NCBI RefSeq assembly: GCF_905404315.1
Contig: NC_066296.1
Span: 11,222,001-11,286,000, forward strand
Direction of reading: 5' to 3'
Length of the DNA: 64,000 bases
Source: Leptidea sinapis
Lineage: Eukaryota > Arthropoda > Insecta > Lepidoptera > Pieridae
A program made the translations under genes and the position numbers. Positions 1 through 10,402 of the stretch are shown here, piece after piece. The first letter of the stretch is position 1. Each line of letters begins with the position of its first letter. The notes under the pieces are model-generated. The model saw nothing but the letters and a program-made list of their open reading frames with translations. It made no database searches and was not told the origin of the DNA.

Positions 1-29
1 TTAAATCATAATAAAATATCTATTGATTT

Positions 30-400
30 TCATCATCATTATTATCAGCCGGAAGACGTCCACTGCTGGCAAAAGCCACCCCTAAAGATCGAATCGATCG
101 AATCAGAAACGATCCACGACGATCGGTCCTGCGCTGTCCTCATCCAAAGTATTACGGCGATCTTGACCAGATCGCTGCTCCATCTTGGTGGGGGCCTACC
201 AACACTGCGTCTTCCTGTAGGTGGCCGCCATTCGAGGGCTTCACTGCCCGCAACGGCCTTTGAGCTATGTGCCCTGCCAACTGCCACTTCAGTTGCACAA
301 TCATTGCATGTCAGTGGTACTTTTGTTCTACTACGGTTATCCTTATATCTGATTCGATGTCTCAGGGAAACTCTGAGCATAGTCCGCTCCATTCCTCATA
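30..400 (-). mobile_element. RTE-type non-LTR retrotransposon, 3' end
   Basis: On the minus strand the peptide LEWRPPTGRRSVGRPPPRW and the terminal QQWTSSG mark the extreme C-terminus of a lepidopteran RTE-type reverse transcriptase. It is followed by a TGATGATGAAA-like simple tail (AATAATGATGATG). The reading frame is partly preserved for about 100 residues, but the copy is 5'-truncated and lacks endonuclease and RT catalytic domains. Confidence 0.75.
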
Positions 401-1060
401 AGGCTAATTAGCAATAATAATTGCTAATTCTACTGAGTTTTCTTTAATAAGACTTTTTATAAGATTTTTCAATAAATTTTCATATATGTTGTTTTCAATC
501 CTTCCAGCAAGCGTATAATGAAATAAATGAACCATTTCCGATAAATTATCTTTCCATTGTACTTAGCCTAAAAGTGGGCATTAACTTTTCTTTGTTTCTG
601 GTATTTATGTTTTGTTTTCGTAAATACGTTATTATTTTTATGGACATTTCTGCATTTACTCAAAGTTCTTTAAATAAAAATACCGTAACGGGTCATTATA
701 TTCTTTATCTAAAAATAATACGAAAAGTCAAGTGTTCTAAGATGGATATTATACATTATGCATTAATTTGTTATGTTTCTTAATCGTAGCCCATGTACGA
801 AGTCCTCATTTTTCAACGTTGTAAAATTTTCATTTACAAAGTTCCATGTTTGTGTAAGTTAAGATTAGAGATTGAATTCCAGATCCTGTAAATGGGGCAT
901 TCGATAGGATTATAATTTAAATTGTTATATTTAAAATTACTGAATAATTTAAAGAGGTTACGACATTATTGAATTTGATTGAGTTTGTTACCAAATTTAT
1001 GTCTTGCTATATTAAAAAATTTAATTGACTTAATTTTCCAAGCGGTTTTTCTTTATTTAT
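401..1060. other. Intergenic, no feature recognised
   Basis: AT-rich sequence with no coding signal. A hydrophobic small ORF at 574-783 was considered as a missing opsin exon and rejected. Confidence 0.5.
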
Positions 1061-1061
1061 A

Positions 1062-2105
1062 CAGGTTGGCGCAGAGTGAGCTGGTTTGGTTTAGCTATGG
1101 TTTAAATGATTTATAACTTTTTTATTTATGCATTTATTATAATTTTTTTATAAATTCAGTATATTATGGGGGAAAATTTTGCAATTAGCTTTGAAAAATG
1201 ATATCCTGTACGGATGTCCATTTTCTGCTTCGCACATACATGCTCTTTTTAGCATATTTTCCATAACTTTTCGCAAAATTTCGGGTGTAATGGCCATGAT
1301 TTGTTTCGAATGTTGGTTTTTAGTTGGAGTATGGTTCTTGATTTGTTATCGTAGACTCTTTCCTTCAAATATCGCCAAATAAAACTGTCAGGAGCTGTTA
1401 AATCTGGTAAACGTGGAGGCCAGTTAAATTCGCTTGTGCGCGAAATAATGCGTTTGCCGATTATTTCCCTTAACAAATCCATTGAGGCACCTGCAGTATG
1501 TGCTGTGGCTCATATTGTTGAAACTACAATTTTGGATCGTTTTCCACAACAGGCCTAAGAAAATTTTCCAACACCGTCCGATATGCACCACCGCTGACAG
1601 AGATTGTGACACCAATTTCATTTATAAAAAATATAGGCCAATTATCCTTTCGGAGGATGTATCCTCCGGTATACCGCAACAAACAGTACACTTAAGTGGG
1701 TGTATTGTCGCTGATGCTGCTCTTTGACTTTCCGTAGCCTGCAGTTTTGCTTGTTGACAAAAGGTAAGGAAATGGGCTTCATCGTTCATTACCAAATTGT
1801 GAATAAAGTGGATTTTCCTCCGCTTTTTCACGGAAATTAATGGCAAATTCAAGCCGTTGTTGGTAGTCTGTCGTCTTCAATTCTTGCACAAGTTGAGCTT
1901 TATATGGGAACAAGTCTAATGTACTCAAAATTCTCTGCAGCGACCACCGTGATAGTCCAAGTTGTGTCGAACGCCTCCTTGTTGATGTTGATGGACTATG
2001 CTACGGTAGGTGTTGTTCCGGCACCAGGAAGGGTTCTTACTGACTGTTGGTTTGAAAAGTAAAATTCAATTATTTTTATACGTTGTTCGACCGTCTAATG
2101 ATTTA
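1062..2105 (-). pseudogene. Decayed Tc1/mariner-superfamily transposase
   Basis: Reading on the minus strand, pieces in different frames give an HTH-like start (RTLPGAGTTPTVA region near 2030-1980), then MNDEAHFLTFCQQ, a middle IIGLYFL...GVTISVSGGAYRT, and finally NWPPRLPDLTAPDSFIW. That last piece is the WPPRSPDLTPxD signature around the last catalytic acid of insect mariner-like DDE transposases. Stops and frameshifts separate the pieces, so it is dead. An end resembling ACAGGTTGGCGCAGAGTGAG lies at 1062; the other terminus is unclear. Confidence 0.75.
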
Positions 2106-2424
2106 TAATTAATCCCCCAAGTCTTCTTCACAAAATGTTGAAAAGAAACCAAGAAATAATAATTTTAAAAAGGATTGGAAGGATGAAAAGATTTAAGCTA
2201 TGTTATTAATATGAAATATCTTCTTTCTCCGATTTAAGAACTCTACGGCAATATTTCTGTTGCACTAACGCGGGTGTGATTAAGGTGCGACAAGGACAGC
2301 TACAGGTCCGACTAAAAAACATAAGTAAAAAACGAAGAAATCAGAGTTACGTTCTAGACAATTTTCTCCCCGAAAATGAACCAATCGTAACAAAATTTTG
2401 GAAATTGAATTTTTATATGAATAT
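2106..2424. other. Spacer, nothing recognised
   Basis: AT-rich non-coding sequence between the mariner relic and a SINE-like copy. Confidence 0.4.
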
Positions 2425-2690
2425 GAGGGAGACGAGCAGTACGATCAGCTGATGGTTATTGATACGCCCTGCCCATTTCAATGCAGTGCCGCTCAGGATT
2501 CTTGAAAAGCCCAAAAATTGTAAGCGGCACAACAATTGCGCTTGTCACCTTGAGACATAAGATATAAGTCTCATTTGCCTAGTAATGCTTACACATTACT
2601 GCTGCAAGGCAGAAAAAGGCGTCGTTGTGGTAGTCATTCTCTACTCGGCATCCTGTGCAAAGGAGTCTCCCACTGGTCAATGCCCTAAGT
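2425..2690 (-). repeat. SINE-like repeat, copy A
   Basis: This is one of about 14 copies of a ~310-bp family whose sense strand starts CCAGTGGGAGGCTCCTTTG and ends CTTATTTTCATAAAAAA. The copy is diverged and runs in the minus direction. It abuts a GTCGCCTCTTACGACACCC sequence (2688-2710) that often occurs in insect LINE untranslated regions. Confidence 0.75.
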
Positions 2691-3079
2691 CGCCTCTTAC
2701 GACACCCTTGGGCCTGAGACTTCCCTATTGTTTTTAAGCCCTTTTTTATTATAAGAAGGAAGTATTATGTGTCTGTTTAAAATTTTCCACTTTTCGTTGT
2801 CGGATTTGTATTCTGGTATTATGTTGTGGCCTATATGTTTAATAAGACATTAATACAATAATTCAACTGTGTGAAGTTATATATAGTATAGTAATGTATA
2901 AGTATTTACAAAAACAAAAATATCAAAAAAAGGTAAAATAGAGAGACACAAGTAGAGATGACATTGACTTAAAAGACAGGAGAAAAAGAACTGAGAAGGT
3001 TTGTATGGAATAATGTTTTTTTTTTGAAATTCCAATGAAACGTTAAAATAATAGTATAAATTTTTGAAAAAAAAAATTT

Positions 3080-3160
3080 TATGAACAATGCGGGACTCGA
3101 TCCCACGACCTCCGGCGTTCCGTGCCGGTGCTCTAACCAACTGGGCCAACCGAACGAGTA
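3080..3160 (-). repeat. tRNA-derived SINE head or tRNA pseudogene
   Basis: The minus strand carries GGCCCAGTTGGTTAGAGC (A-box/D-arm like), a CCGGC...GCCGG anticodon-type stem, and GGGATCGAGTCCCGC (B-box/T-arm). The acceptor stem does not pair and position 33 is not U, so a working tRNA gene is unlikely. A poly-T/A tail of a SINE-like element follows. A second B-box copy in the opposite direction is at 3348-3372. Confidence 0.6.
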
Positions 3161-3307
3161 ACGTATCGTTATAAAATCTTGTTTGCTTTGTTCAACTCTC
3201 AGGTTGTGGCTTCATCTACAAAATCTACTTTACAGTTGATATCCTGCTCAACCCCAATATTTGCTTATTAGGAAATTGACTTGAGATGTCGCTCTTGTAA
3301 ATCTAAA

Positions 3308-3434
3308 CAATATGTTTTTAAAGTGATAAACCTCACTTCTAACCTCATCGTGGGTTCGAGTCCCGCATCGTTCATAAAATTTGGTATTAATTCTAGAAGT
3401 GAGAGGGTTATCACTTTAAAAACATAACATATTG
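3308..3434. repeat. Inverted repeat with a tRNA-like B-box in its loop
   Basis: Arms 3308-3341 and 3394-3434 are reverse complements apart from a few indels (core TTTTTAAAGTGATAA and its complement). The loop holds GTGGGTTCGAGTCCCGC, part of the tRNA-derived repeat that also lies at 3080-3160 in the other orientation. Confidence 0.8.
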
Positions 3435-3629
3435 TATAGAATAAAATTTCCTCGTTCATAATTCCGAACTTTAATACTATCATTTTCTTTATAAAAACGT
3501 TAGATGATTGTAATTTTTTAACAATTCTTTTATATTTCGTAACACATTTGCTAGCTCGTTGTGCTCGCCGGTTTCCGGTGCTTCGGTGTTTCGGTTTTAC
3601 TGGGCTTTCAGGGTCGATACGCCTGCCTT

Positions 3630-3702
3630 CCTTAAAGGCCGCCAATGCTCCTGTGATTCCTCTGGTGTTCCAGGGGAATGTTGGCGGCGGTGATCACTTT
3701 TT
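3630..3702 (+). mobile_element. Non-LTR retrotransposon 3' tip (family D)
   Basis: The stretch CCTTAAAGGCCG...TGATTCCTCTGGTGT...GGCGGCGGTGATCAC matches the 3' end of the same family at 33475-33545. Only the last roughly 70 bases are present. It is joined tail-to-tail with the minus-strand copy that follows. Confidence 0.65.
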
Positions 3703-3704
3703 TT

Positions 3705-4735
3705 TATATGAGAGGTGAGGCAACCGCCCATGGACATCCGCAACAACAAGTGTGTCAAGAAATGCGTTGCCGGCCTTTAAGGTGGGAGTATGCTTTTTTC
3801 TTGAAGGTCCCTAAGTCGTATCTGTTCTGGAAGACCGCTGCCGGTAGTTGATTCCACAAAGTGGCTGTGCGAGGCAAGAAATTTCGAACAAAATGCGCGG
3901 TTGTGGAATGCGGATGGTGCAAAGGCACGTAATGTCCGATGGTGGAATTCGGCCGGTGGAATCAACCCGAACAGCTCCTCTGAGCACTCCCCGTGATAAA
4001 TGCGGTAGAAGATGCAGAGAGAACCCACATCTCTACGCAATGCTAGAGAATCAAGCCGATCGGAGATGACTTGATCGTCGATGATTCGAGCCGCTCTTTG
4101 TTGTATGCGGTCAAATGGAAGAAGCTGGTACTGGTGAGCACCCGCCCAGAGGTGAGAACAGTACTCCATGTGAGGCCGAATTAGCGCCTTATTAAGTTGC
4201 AGGCGGTGGCTTTTAGTGAAGTACTGTCTCTCCTTACTGAGTACACCAAGCTTTTTAGAGGCCAGTTTGGCCTTCTCTTCCAAGTGACCACGGAACTGAA
4301 CGTCGCTCGATATATCGACGCAAAGTATACCAATACAGGCTGTGGTAGTTAGAGGAGTGATCTCGAATCGAGGGGATACGACAAAGGGAGACTTTTTAGT
4401 GGTGAACGCACAAACTTGTGTCTTCTTTGGGTTCAATTGGACTAAATTATGTCGGCCCCATTCCGAGACTTTGCAAAGCATAGTCTCGATTTCAGACACA
4501 AGTTTGTTCCGGTTCTCGTCGACGCTATCCCGGGACATGGTGGCACGGCCGGTGTAGGAAGCATACCCTGTGCTGTCGTCTGCATAGCAATGAATATTGC
4601 TGATTTGCAGCATATCATTGATATGCAGAAGAAACACCGCATGCATGCACCGTTGATAACAACCTTTACATCAGATGACCCTTGTTTATCCTCCTCTACC
4701 ATAAATGAAATAAGACCCTATTTTTTATGATTTAA
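3705..4735 (-). pseudogene. 5'-truncated non-LTR RT (family D), C-terminal half
   Basis: An open frame of 289 codons (4646-3777) starts within the RT palm at FLLHINDML and carries the catalytic YADD box (CYADDSTG). It then reads through thumb-like segments (SSDVQFRGHLEEKAKLASKKLG, here cited in part) to DRLDSLALRRDVGSL and a terminal SILPP. The endonuclease and RT fingers are absent, and a frameshift breaks the palm just upstream (VINGACMR). It belongs to the same jockey-group family as the longer relic at 16985-20185 but to another subfamily. 5' truncation is usual for these elements. Confidence 0.8.
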
Positions 4736-4824
4736 TTACAAACGTTTACTTCTTACTTGTAGTGTACTGAGTAAGAAGGTATAACTTGCCAAATGTCATA
4801 GACCTAGGTTAATGGAAAATTATA

Positions 4825-5145
4825 ATATATAAAATTCTCGTGTCATGGTGTTAAACTTTGAACTCCTCCGAAACGGCTTGACCAATTCACATGAAATTTT
4901 GAGTGCATATTGGGTAGGTCTGAGAATCGGACAACATCATTTTTCATCCCCCTAAATGTTAAGGGTGGTCCACACGAAATTTTTTTTTTATATTTTTATA
5001 ACTTTTTTTTTGAATTTGTTTGATTATGAGTCAGCTTTTAAAAATACATACAACTTCAAATTTTCACCCATCTACGATCAACAGTTACTTTTGTATCGCG
5101 ATTTTAATATCGGCCATACAACGTTTGCTGGGTCACCTAAGTACC
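4825..5145 (-). repeat. MITE/SINE-like repeat, 'GCTGACCCGGCAAACGTTG' family
   Basis: Minus-strand copy: the family head, here TGGGTGACCCAGCAAACGTTG-like, lies near 5120-5145. The body includes CTCCGAAACGGCTTGACC and GGTAGGTCTGAGAATCGG, also found at 28640-28755. No protein is encoded. Confidence 0.65.
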
Positions 5146-5374
5146 CTATAAATTTTGATTTCTTTGAGATTGTCGAATTATGCAATTTTTGCGGCATAAA
5201 CTTGGTTGTATCTTTTTTTATGATAATTAAGAAATTTGATTTTATCATAACTTCAAGATTCATTTTCAACTACATACCTCCACGCGCTCCCGAGAGAATT
5301 AGGGGCTCGACTGACAATAAAGTAATCCAATAAGGGTTCTTTTTTTTTTCTTTTTGAGGCATGGAACTCTAAAG

Positions 5375-6050
5375 AACTGAGTTTAAAAGCAGCGAAGTGC
5401 GAGTTGGACTCGCCCACGGTTCCTTAGCAGCAAGTAACAGAATATAAAAGTTATAAAGAAAGGAAAATGATATTAAATTACTTAAATGGTAAAGGTAAAA
5501 AATCTTTGCTCAAAATCATACAGTGCAAATGAGCTCTCATCATTTATACGTATTAAAAAAAAAAATACTAACTAGATCTCGTTCAAATCAATTACCGGTA
5601 GAAGTTTACAGGGTAATATAAATCATATATTTTTTTTAGTTTCATCTATCTCTTAATTTAGAAGTTACAGGGTTGATAGTGTCTTACGCGCAAATGATTC
5701 AGTTTAGAAAAAAATAATATTAGAAACCTCAATATCATATGGTGTGGGATATTTATGGATGACCTATTCATAAATATCCCACGACATTGGGTTTGATAAA
5801 AAAAAATTTGAGTTTCAGTTCTTAGTATGGGGTGTAGTATACCCCTAAAATTTATTGTTTTCTTCTCTTTTTGTGTGAAAATGTGAATGTAGTTCACAGA
5901 ATACATCTACTTACCAAGTTTCATCAGTATACTTCTTACAGTTTTGGAACAAAGTGGCTGTACTAATGTAAATACACGGACAGACAGACTGACATGACGA
6001 ATCTATAAAGGTTCCGTTTTTTGCCATTTGTCTTCGGAACCCTAAAAACA
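5375..6050 (+). repeat. Dispersed repeat, 'GTGCGAGTCGGACTCGCCC' family
   Basis: It begins AAAGCAGCGAAGTGCGAGTTGGACTCG and ends TTCGGAACCCTAAAAACAG, with the other copies at 20815-21270 (minus) and 26113-27015 (plus). It contains an extra fold-back at 5744-5782 that is absent from both other copies. There is no coding capacity. Confidence 0.75.
5744..5782. repeat. Perfect 14-bp fold-back palindrome
   Basis: Arms GTGGGATATTTATG (5744-5757) and CATAAATATCCCAC (5769-5782) flank an 11-base loop. Paralogues lack the left arm. Confidence 0.9.
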
Positions 6051-6373
6051 GTAAAACATAAATAAATTTTAGATTCCTTAACAGAGAAAAAACAATATTA
6101 TGATTTTTATAATAAATACTGTTACCGCTTTAAATATTTGTCAAGATCACAGAGTAAAGACATAATGGAACTTGTTAGATCATAATGAGTTTGCCCTGAT
6201 TTTTTTGATTTCGTAAAATTTTGTTTACTAAGTTACCCTTTAATAAAGCAGCTTCATAGGCCAGTTATAATTAAGCACTAATTAGTCGCTTGTATTTTTT
6301 GTAATTAAAGTACAATTAAGTTAACATTGAAGCTCACAATATCTTGAGGGTAGAGATAATTAGAAGCGCTGTC

Positions 6374-6679
6374 TTTACGGCCGTTCCCAATATTCTATCT
6401 ACAGATAGAGATAAATTACTACCTTCTACTGTCAGTAAATATCTGTCATTAATCTGAAGCTGTCCCAATATACCCCATAAGTCATTCTTATCGCCTTATA
6501 TTGGGACGCGTGTATTGCAATTACAAACTTCTATCGCTGGTAAGCTATACGTCGTCCCAGACAGCGTGTACGGATAAGGTGAGTTACCGTCGATAAGTTC
6601 ATTGGTACAGAAAAGTCAACGATAGTTACGATTTTTATCTCAAGTAAGAGATAGACTGAATATTGGGAACTGCCGTAAA
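6374..6679. repeat. MITE with TIRs (family M1)
   Basis: Terminal inverted repeats TTTACGGCCGTTCCCAAT at the left and its complement, with one mismatch, at the right enclose about 306 bp of non-coding sequence. The interior (GAAGCTGTCCCAATATA, TTATATTGGGACGCGTG) matches the second copy at 35858-36112. No ORF is present, and the target duplication is too short to decide. Confidence 0.85.
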
Positions 6680-6837
6680 TATATATATTAAAGGCAATGA
6701 AATATACTCTTTATAAATATATAAAATAGTAGCTGACCCGACAGACGTTGAATAAAATACTATTTTTTATGAATTTGTCAATAATATTTCCATCAATAAT
6801 TATTTGATAAAATAATATGATCCCTGTTGTTATTATA

Positions 6838-7390
6838 GTCCAAGATCCCGATATTGAACGACCTTCACCGAGCTGGTTACAGGATGAAACATATTTCTTA
6901 TGAAATTTGTGTCAATAAATATATTGCATATGGGTTGCCTAGCAAATTTCCAATCGAAAGTATGCAGTCCATAGTATATGCCAAAGTTGTGTTGCCTATT
7001 ATTTCCTGTCACAAGTCCTGGGTTGCGAGGAATGAACACTAATGAAATAAACTTTATTTTTATTTAGGTATCATTCAATCAACAGACTGGTGCAAGTTAC
7101 TAGTATCGATTAACCTATTCAGACCTGGCAACCCATGACTTGTGACAGGGAAAAAATAGGCATCCTAACTTTTGCATAACTATGCACTGCATACTTTCGA
7201 TTGGTATATAATTTGTCCAATAAACAAACCGGGGAAATATTAAAATAAAAATTAATTAATAGTTAATCGTATCCTGGACTGAAATTTGCTAGGCAACCCA
7301 TATGCAATATATTTATTGACATATTAAATTTCATAAAAAATATGTTACATCCAGTAACCAGCTCATTGAAGGTGGTTCTATATCGGGATC
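6838..7390. repeat. Large imperfect inverted repeat
   Basis: The left arm 6838-7031 is reverse-complementary to 7115-7390, at an estimated 85% by eye. Shared blocks include GATCCCGATAT, GAGCTGGTTAC, CAATAAATATATTGCATATG and TCACAAGTC. The right arm is interrupted by an insert of about 60 bp (near 7205-7265). Loop sequence 7032-7114 is unrelated. It could be two head-to-head copies of one repeat. Confidence 0.85.
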
Positions 7391-7640
7391 CTATACTATT
7401 ATTATAAAATTGTTTCACAGCAGAACTGTCAAACCTTGCGTCGGTAAATTCTCTCATAGAAAATAATATGTCCATACAAGACACATATTTGAAATAAAAA
7501 TAATTATGGGTCCCAAATCCGAATGAAAACTATCCTATCTCTCAAGTTGGACTGAACTGCGCTCCATGAAGTAATCCCCATTAAAATCCATTCATTACTT
7601 TTTGAGTTCACAAGATACAAACATCAGGACACTCGATTTA
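7391..7640 (+). repeat. Dispersed repeat shared with 28770-29015
   Basis: Blocks such as TTGTTTCACAGCAGAACTGT, AAATTCTCTCATAGAAAAT and CATCAGGACAC are shared in order with 28770-29015. It continues the right arm of the inverted repeat, so the arm and this stretch probably form one element. Confidence 0.7.
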
Positions 7641-7948
7641 TAAGGGATTTATACATATTTAGAAAGGTGACTGTCATATCAAAATAATATCTTCTTACTT
7701 ATCTATATAAATAAAAACCAATGTTTGTACGTTTGTTCCTGCGATCTGAAACCATTGTATCGCAATATTACAGAGGCCGGGAAGATGTATATAATCTTCT
7801 AGACACTTTCTAACTGAATCCGACATCTGCTTATAAATATAGTAGGATCCCAATTTCATAGGGATAAACTAAATATGTTCTAGGGCTAGAACTAGAAGAG
7901 AGGGTAACGATACATAAACCATAGATTATTTATACCACTAGATACACT

Positions 7949-8165
7949 GTAACAGCTGTGAAAACGTCGAAAACAATTGAGGTTGCCTGTTAACCTCTAT
8001 TTTGACCAGTGCAAGCACACTAACCCAAAGTGACATACAAAGCGTGAGTGTAAGACGTCGCTTGTCCAAACACTAAAGTAATAAACCTGGCCTGTTTTCA
8101 TCGGTTGTCTTACAGAAAGAGGCTCTATAATATAGACCTTTAAATTATCTATGACAGGAACATTC
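7949..8165 (+). repeat. MITE-like repeat, family M2 copy 1
   Basis: The family runs from GCTGTGAAAACGT to AAATTATCTAAG and contains AAACCTGGCCTGTTTTCATC. Other copies lie at 16318-16440, 35020-35175, 35650-35855, 38600-38800 and 52515-52702. The ends are partial inverted repeats (TATACGTCTA). Confidence 0.7.
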
Positions 8166-8382
8166 AAATGTTCTCTTGGTTGAACATTGCAGAAGTTGGT
8201 ATGCTGGAGCGCCACCTGGTGGAAAGCTACAACAAACAATGTAGTATAAACACCTTATTCATACTACGCGGCTACATTTTCTCTAGACCTCACAGGAACG
8301 TGAAGCCCCCTTCGGTTCCCCTTTTACACCCTCGCTCTTTTCCTGTTGCGTCAATACGGTTTGCTGTTTCATTACCGTTAGG

Positions 8383-8675
8383 TACCAGTGGGAGGCTCCT
8401 TTGCACAGCACGCCTATTTCTGCCATGAAGCAGTAATGTATAAGCATTACTGTGTTTCGGTCTGAATGGCACTGTAGCTAATGAAATAACTGGGCAAATA
8501 AGACTTAACATCTTACGTCTCAAGGTGACGAGCGCAATTGTAGTGCCGCTCAGAATTTTTGAGTTTTTCACGAATCCTGAGCGGCACTGCATTGTAATGG
8601 GCAGAGCGTATCAATTACCATAAGCTGAACGTCCTGCTCGTCTCGTCTCTTATTTTCATAAATAAAGAAAAAAAG
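8383..8675 (+). repeat. SINE-like repeat, copy B
   Basis: A nearly complete sense copy with head CCAGTGGGAGGCTCCTTTG, an intact GTGCCGCTCAG/CTGAGCGGCAC hairpin, and a 3' tail CATAAATAAAGAAAAAAA. A small deletion removes part of the 5' third. Confidence 0.85.
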
Positions 8676-8727
8676 TGCAGTTCAGTACCGTGTTCACAAG
8701 TATTCAGGTTTTTCGCTTGCCCAACCT

Positions 8728-8865
8728 GTAAAGTAACAGGTGCTGATACAGCAAACGTTGTTTTGTCATATAAATTAATACCCTGTGCCTGCTCATTGTA
8801 TGAATTGTCATATATAATGAAATGTCACTGACAAAATTTTTATTGCGAATATATAGATATTTCTA
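8728..8865 (+). repeat. Fragment of the 'GCTGACCCGGCAAACGTTG' family
   Basis: It shows the head GCTGATACAGCAAACGTTGT followed by CATATAAATTA. It is short and diverged. Confidence 0.5.
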
Positions 8866-8868
8866 AGG

Positions 8869-9835
8869 CTGCATCACAAGTGTATTATCTATGGGCTGCA
8901 TTTAGTGCTCGACCGACGGTCAGCGCTGACGTCACTCGAGCGTAGCGCGTATCGTACGCACTGACTTATAACACTAGAAATAAGAAATTGCTTGTAACTA
9001 ATAATAGTAGGCTTCATAAGATACATAACAGCTTTAAGAGTAAATTTATACACTTTTATAATAACGTCCCAGCCACTGTTCAGGCATTAAATAATGCTAA
9101 ATATTTTATAAAAACATGCTTCTGTCGTAAATCCTTCTACTCCACAGCTGAATATCTAAGTCATCTGACAGCCTGGAACTAGATTATGATTATTATATAG
9201 CAATAGTTATGACAGTAAAATATTGTAAATTACATTAAAAACAGTGCAAAAAAAGAATGCTGGGAGAGATTCTTGCGCCTTTTCTTCTCTCTCATAGCGC
9301 TATTTGTTTCCGAAGCGGTAGTAGTATGTAGTATATTAGAAGTGATATCAAAAATAATTCTAAAGGAATCAATTTTGAGCAAATAAATGCCTTTTATGAC
9401 TTCATGTTGCGTTAAGTGTTCAGCTGACAGTAAACTTGAATGCGCGTGTACAATTGCGAAGAAAAATTAATCCATTTTAAGCCTCTTTAATATGTGCGGT
9501 ATGAAAGGTATCAAGTTTACCCAATTATTATAGAGCGCGAAATTGAAGGAGAAATAAAAATACAATAATATATTCGAACATGCCAAAACACAAATTTTGA
9601 TGACGATGTAACATACTCGTACGCGCGTACGGTCGATCGCTCGGTCAGGGTAGCACTGTACGCATTTATTTATCGCCATAGCTCTTAGATTCTCATGAAC
9701 GCGACGTAGCTGTACGCGCGTAGCAATTCATCAGCGCTGGAGTGAACGCTCTCAAAATATGTTTTCATAGTTGGGCTACGCTCGACCGACGTCAGCGCTG
9801 ACGGTCGGTCGAGCACTAAACGCAGCTTAAGTCAA
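8869..9835. mobile_element. DNA-transposon-like element with ~50-bp TIRs
   Basis: Sequence from TTTAGTGCTCGACCGAC onward (about 8898-8945) is the reverse complement of 9779-9825, including the palindromic core GTCAGCGCTGAC. The interior contains no transposase and is interrupted by a LINE 3' end (8985-9402). An extra GGCTGCAT unit near 8870 blurs the left border, so no target duplication could be fixed. Confidence 0.8.
8985..9402 (+). pseudogene. CR1/jockey-type LINE, 3' end only
   Basis: The frame 8988-9182 encodes a short RT C-terminus ending EYLSHLTAWN, with the VTNNSRLHKIHNSF and FYNNVPATVQ pattern typical of insect LINE tails. A 3' UTR follows with CTTCTCTCTCATAGCGCTATTTG, shared in reverse at 26629-26757. 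It is nested in the TIR element 8869-9835. Confidence 0.75.
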
Positions 9836-9879
9836 TAAATAGGTTCTGGAGAAGTAATCACTAACAAACATAATATACT

Positions 9880-10100
9880 TAAACCTTCTTGGAAACATTC
9901 TGCATCTGTTGTTATAAATATTAATTCGATCGGTTCAGTAGAGTTCGCGGTATAACCGGAAACCTTATCTCCATTTAAATAAAACACTTTTTAATGGATG
10001 AAAACGCGTGTAAATGTAACAATGTTTTTACATTAGATTTTTGCGTAAAAATTACATTTTTATTACTATTTTAGTGAGCCCGACGTTTCAAGACCTTTTT
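9880..10100. other. Spacer, nothing recognised
   Basis: AT-rich, non-coding. Confidence 0.4.
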
Positions 10101-10104
10101 TTAG

Positions 10105-10402
10105 GAAAATAAGGGACGAGACGAGCAGGACGTTCAGCCGATGGTTATTGATACGCGCTACCCATAACAAAGTGCCAATCAGGATTCTTGAAAAACCCTA
10201 AAATTCTAAGCGGCACTACAATTGCGCTCGTCGCTTTGATACAAAAGATATTAAGTCTCATTTGCCCAGTAATTTCACTAGCTACGGCGCCCCTCAGACC
10301 GAAACACAGTAATGTTACACATTACTGCTTCACGACAGAAATAGGCGCCGTTGTGGTACCCATAATCTAGCCGGGTCCTGTGCAAAGACCCTCCCTCTGG
10401 TA
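10105..10402 (-). repeat. SINE-like repeat, copy C
   Basis: A full-length antisense copy. The tail complement GGGACGAGACGAGCAGGACG is at the left and the head complement near 10385-10400. The hairpin regions are retained but mutated. Confidence 0.85.

Noticed and set aside
574..783. Hydrophobic small ORF as the missing TM1 opsin exon
   Set aside because: It has no opsin TM1 pattern (such as GFxxN), no phase-0 GT donor at the right place, and a composition like AT-rich spacer.
3085..3155. Functional tRNA gene on the minus strand
   Set aside because: D- and T-arm-like parts exist, but the acceptor ends do not pair and base 33 is not U; a SINE-type tail follows.
3268..3645. 125-codon minus-strand ORF
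   Set aside because: It reads through an inverted repeat and the antisense of a LINE tip; no protein family resemblance.
4956..5333. 125-codon plus-strand ORF
   Set aside because: It lies inside a non-coding repeat copy whose family has no conserved frame; composition is Phe/Asn/Ile-rich as expected from AT-rich DNA.
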